Shown here in pieces: positions 5,986-7,483 of a stretch of 7,483 bases of DNA. The number at the start of each line of letters is the position of its first letter. Positions within the stretch are counted from its first letter, which is position 1. The notes under the pieces are model-generated. The model saw nothing but the letters and a program-made list of their open reading frames with translations, was not told the origin of the DNA and did not search any database. Source of the stretch: an uncultured Ruminococcus sp. (GTDB lineage: Bacteria; Bacillota; Clostridia; Oscillospirales; Acutalibacteraceae); contig CACYCD010000251.1 in NCBI GenBank assembly GCA_902772755.1, forward strand, positions 1 through 7,483, given 5' to 3'. The position numbers and the translations under genes are program-made.

Positions 5986-6987
5986 CTACACCCCCTGTCT
6001 GTACAGGCGGCGGATGATCTCCTCTATATCTGCATCCTTTACGCTGATATCCTTTACATTCACCATTTTCAGCGTGTAAGCCAGCATATCCGATACGGAA
6101 ACTGTATCGCTGTTAAACCTGACCTTGACGGAGCTTCCCTCCTGCTCAACCTTAAGGTCATCATCACTAAAGTGAAAATGTTCCCTATAGCCAAGAGCTT
6201 TTTCTGCATTTTTGGTGTTTGTTTCCAGATGCAGCTCCCTGATACGACCGTAACGGCTTTTCAGCTCGGATATCGTGCCGTCAAAGACATTGCTTCCCTT
6301 GTCTATCATAACTATTCGATCGGCAAGAAGCTCTATGTCAGCAAGATCGTGAGTGGTAAGAATCACCGTTGTTTGCTCACGCTCGTTTATCTGAGCTATC
6401 GCTTTGCGGATATTATCCTTTACAACAACGTCAAGCCCGATGGTGGGTTCATCGAGAAACAGCACCTTGGGACTGTGCAACAGAGAAGCGGCAATATCCG
6501 CCCTCATTCTCTGCCCCAATGACAGAGTACGAACAGGACTTGTGATAAATGCTTCCAGCTCCAGCACTTCATTCAGAAAGCTCATACGCTCCTTATAGCT
6601 GTCATCGGGAACTTCATACATCTCCTTGAGGACGCCGTAGGTCTCTCTGAGCGGAAGATCCCACCACAGCTGAGTACGCTGACCGAAAACAACGCCTATC
6701 TCCTTGACATAGCTTTTGCGGTTTTCGGTAGGGTTCTTGCCGTTGATGGTGCAAGTCCCCGAGGTAGGCGTAAGTATGCCGGTGAGCATTTTTATAACAG
6801 TGCTTTTTCCTGCACCGTTGGGACCGATAAAACCGAGTATCTCCCCCTTGGGAACATGAAAGCTGATGTCGTTGACAGCAACAACACGCTCACTCTTAGG
6901 GTGAAACAAAGACTTGAAGCTGCCTGCAAGCCCCGGCTCCTTGACAGTCTTTTTAAACTCTTTTCTGAGATTTTCAACCTTGATCAT
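5986..6987 (-). CDS. ABC transporter ATP-binding protein (COG4586-like)
   Basis: This 333-residue protein is the ATPase that powers the two downstream permeases, acting at the inner face of the membrane. Walker A is GPNGAGKS (55-62). The Q-loop sits in VFGQRTQLWWDLP (100-112), a diagnostic stretch for this ATPase group. The signature is LSLGQ (155-159), Walker B is VLFLDEP (175-181) with Glu180 as catalytic base, and the switch His is 213 in TTHDLADIE. All catalytic residues are intact. The region after about residue 240 is an accessory C-terminal domain. The ATG at 6987 is chosen because AGGAGGG (7002-6996) lies 8 bases upstream; an in-frame ATG at 7032 would add 15 residues but has no such site. 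It is first in an operon with the genes at 5984 and 5164. Confidence 0.95.
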   Translation of the reverse strand: MIKVENLRKEFKKTVKEPGLAGSFKSLFHPKSERVVAVNDISFHVPKGEILGFIGPNGAGKSTVIKMLTGILTPTSGTCTINGKNPTENRKSYVKEIGVVFGQRTQLWWDLPLRETYGVLKEMYEVPDDSYKERMSFLNEVLELEAFITSPVRTLSLGQRMRADIAASLLHSPKVLFLDEPTIGLDVVVKDNIRKAIAQINEREQTTVILTTHDLADIELLADRIVMIDKGSNVFDGTISELKSRYGRIRELHLETNTKNAEKALGYREHFHFSDDDLKVEQEGSSVKVRFNSDTVSVSDMLAYTLKMVNVKDISVKDADIEEIIRRLYRQGV

Positions 6988-6995
6988 AACTTCTT

Positions 6996-7002
6996 CCCTC
7001 CT
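6996..7002 (-). promoter_or_regulatory. Ribosome binding site that fixes the ATPase start
   Basis: AGGAGGG, read on the minus strand, lies 8 bases before the ATG at 6987. The longer in-frame start at 7032 would read through this site, and the 15 residues it adds do not resemble the family's usual start, which begins near MIKVENL. Confidence 0.8.
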
Positions 7003-7067
7003 ATCGTACAATAATAGCAGATTTTTTCTCATTTGAAAAGTAAAATATTCACCGTTTCGGATTTTTT

Positions 7068-7096
7068 ATTATATCGTATCAGTTTTTTTGTGTCGG
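7068..7096 (-). promoter_or_regulatory. Predicted sigma-A promoter of the ABC exporter operon
   Basis: On the minus strand a perfect TATAAT (7073-7068) lies 17 bp from CCGACA (7096-7091), which keeps the GACA half of the -35 consensus. The leader would be about 75 bases. A weaker alternative, TTTTCA with TATTAT (7016-7011), would start almost on the ribosome binding site. I see no operator palindrome here. Confidence 0.5.
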
Positions 7097-7159
7097 GTAT
7101 TGATTTTATGTTCAACTTGAAACTGAAAAAATAAAAAATCAAAAATTTTAATTTTACCC

Positions 7160-7188
7160 TTGACATTTGCAGTCAGTTTATATATAAT
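7160..7188 (+). promoter_or_regulatory. Consensus sigma-A promoter of the tRNA-Gly gene
   Basis: A perfect TTGACA (7160-7165) and a perfect TATAAT (7183-7188) are separated by the ideal 17 bp. Transcription would start near 7195, about 12 bases before the tRNA. This is as strong as a housekeeping promoter gets, as expected for a stable RNA. Confidence 0.9.
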
Positions 7189-7206
7189 AATAGAGCAGTC
7201 GAAAAT

Positions 7207-7280
7207 GCGGATGTAGTTTAGTGGTAGAACTTCAGCCTTCCAAGCTGATCGTGTGGGTTCGATTCCCATCATCCGCTCCA
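7207..7280 (+). tRNA. tRNA-Gly (anticodon TCC)
   Basis: The 74 bases fold into a full cloverleaf. The acceptor stem is GCGGATG (7207-7213) with CATCCGC (7270-7276). The D stem is GTTT/GAAC, and the anticodon stem is TCAGC (7232-7236) with GCTGA (7244-7248). The loop CTTCCAA carries anticodon TCC at 7239-7241. The T stem is GTGGG/CCCAT around TTCGATT. The discriminator is T7277 and CCA is encoded at 7278-7280. It reads GGA and GGG glycine codons. A consensus promoter precedes it and a terminator follows within a few bases, so it is a single-gene unit. Confidence 0.97.
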
Positions 7281-7282
7281 TG

Positions 7283-7317
7283 AAAAGAACGGTACCAAAA
7301 GGTATCGTTTTTCTTTT
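7283..7317 (+). terminator. Rho-independent terminator of the tRNA-Gly gene
   Basis: AACGGTACC (7288-7296) pairs with GGTATCGTT (7301-7309) around an AAAA loop, with one G-U pair. Flanking A-rich and T-rich bases extend the stem and give a U-tract (7308-7317). It begins 3 bases after the tRNA CCA end. Confidence 0.85.
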
Positions 7318-7331
7318 GCAAGATTTTAAAT

Positions 7332-7402
7332 ACATCACGGGAATCGAAGGCGAGCGTTAAGAAAACAGTCCGGTGGACTGTTTTTAGCGAGAGCGTTGAT
7401 GT
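7332..7402. repeat. Palindromic intergenic element (REP- or MITE-like)
   Basis: At the centre AAAACAGTCC (7362-7371) and GGACTGTTTT (7375-7384) form a perfect 10-bp stem with a GGT loop. GAGCGTT occurs on both sides (7352-7358 and 7391-7397), and the outer hexamers ACATCA (7332-7337) and TGATGT (7397-7402) are inverted. Such compact palindromes with GCGAGCG-like flanks are typical of dispersed intergenic repeats in gut Clostridia. That is recollection and the copy number cannot be seen here. It could also act as a second terminator, since T runs follow the stem. Confidence 0.55.
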
Positions 7403-7461
7403 GATTTTGTTTCGCACCATTCCCATCAAACGGGGTACTTAACCTCCCATTCAACATAGTA

Positions 7462-7475
7462 CATCATCCGCTCCA
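7462..7475 (+). repeat. Duplicated 3' end of the tRNA-Gly gene (possible attachment site)
   Basis: CATCATCCGCTCCA repeats exactly the last 14 bases of the tRNA gene (7267-7280), in the same orientation and 195 bp downstream. No other part of a cloverleaf precedes it, so it is not a second tRNA. Direct repeats of a tRNA 3' end are the classic scar of tyrosine-recombinase integration, but no integrase is in view and the interval is too short for an autonomous element. Confidence 0.5.
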
Positions 7476-7483
7476 CAAAATGA

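Noticed and set aside
6172..6598. Plus-strand frames of 116 and 64 codons opposite the ABC ATPase.
   Set aside because: They are antisense to the conserved signature and Walker B region of the ATPase and have no recognisable motif.
7069..7429. Two minus-strand frames across the tRNA, with peptides such as MMGIEPTRSAWKAEVLPLNY and DGNRTHTISLEG.
   Set aside because: These are the well-known false proteins read from the antisense strand of a tRNA-Gly gene. They overlap the cloverleaf and have no family support.
7335..7457. A 40-codon minus-strand frame starting MLNGRLSTPFDGNG.
   Set aside because: It lies wholly in the palindromic repeat and insert, and reads through the hairpin. Such frames recur wherever the repeat does. 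No ribosome binding site was evident.
7462..7475. A second tRNA gene ending at 7475.
   Set aside because: The upstream bases give no acceptor, D or anticodon stem. Only the 3' tail is present.

Overview
This window looks like part of a Clostridia-type Firmicutes chromosome, probably Ruminococcus or a close relative. That placement is an inference. It rests on moderate base composition with AT-rich intergenic DNA, strong GGAGG-type ribosome binding sites, consensus sigma-A promoters, and gene families typical of Gram-positive gut anaerobes.

Positions 1-3098 (minus strand) hold almost all of a very large YhgE/Pip-family membrane protein. The gene runs off the left edge, with 1,032 codons visible, so it lacks only its C-terminal end. 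Between two membrane domains lies a long extracytoplasmic region of xxxLxxG heptads, organised into a 42-residue (126-bp) higher-order repeat in two blocks around a non-repetitive centre. A compact divergent control region (3099-3251) separates it from a TetR-type regulator (3252-3809, plus). That region has overlapping back-to-back promoters and a three-armed AGTGTT/AACACT operator. A tspO gene (3859-4323, plus) follows the regulator after 49 bp and probably shares its transcript. The likely picture is a TetR repressor that senses a ligand and controls itself, TspO and the divergent YhgE protein.

A strong bidirectional terminator (about 4324-4365) separates tspO from a convergent three-gene ABC-2 exporter operon on the minus strand. 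In transcription order this is an ATPase (6987-5986), permease 1 (5984-5166) and permease 2 (5164-4364). The ATPase has the VFGQRTQLWWDLP motif of the COG4586 group, and the permeases match the COG4587 and COG3694 (DUF990-like) partners. Both gene junctions are the same TAG-T-ATG arrangement with G-rich ribosome binding sites inside the upstream gene, so translation is probably coupled. The substrate is unknown.

The right end (7160-7483) holds a tRNA-Gly(TCC) gene with a perfect consensus promoter, an encoded CCA and its own terminator. Next comes a roughly 70-bp palindromic intergenic element with a perfect 10-bp hairpin, then a second copy of the last 14 bases of the tRNA. That copy is the kind of trace left by an integrative element or a tRNA-targeting repeat. 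No stretch longer than about 200 bases lacks a gene. I see no CRISPR array, transposase or phage gene.
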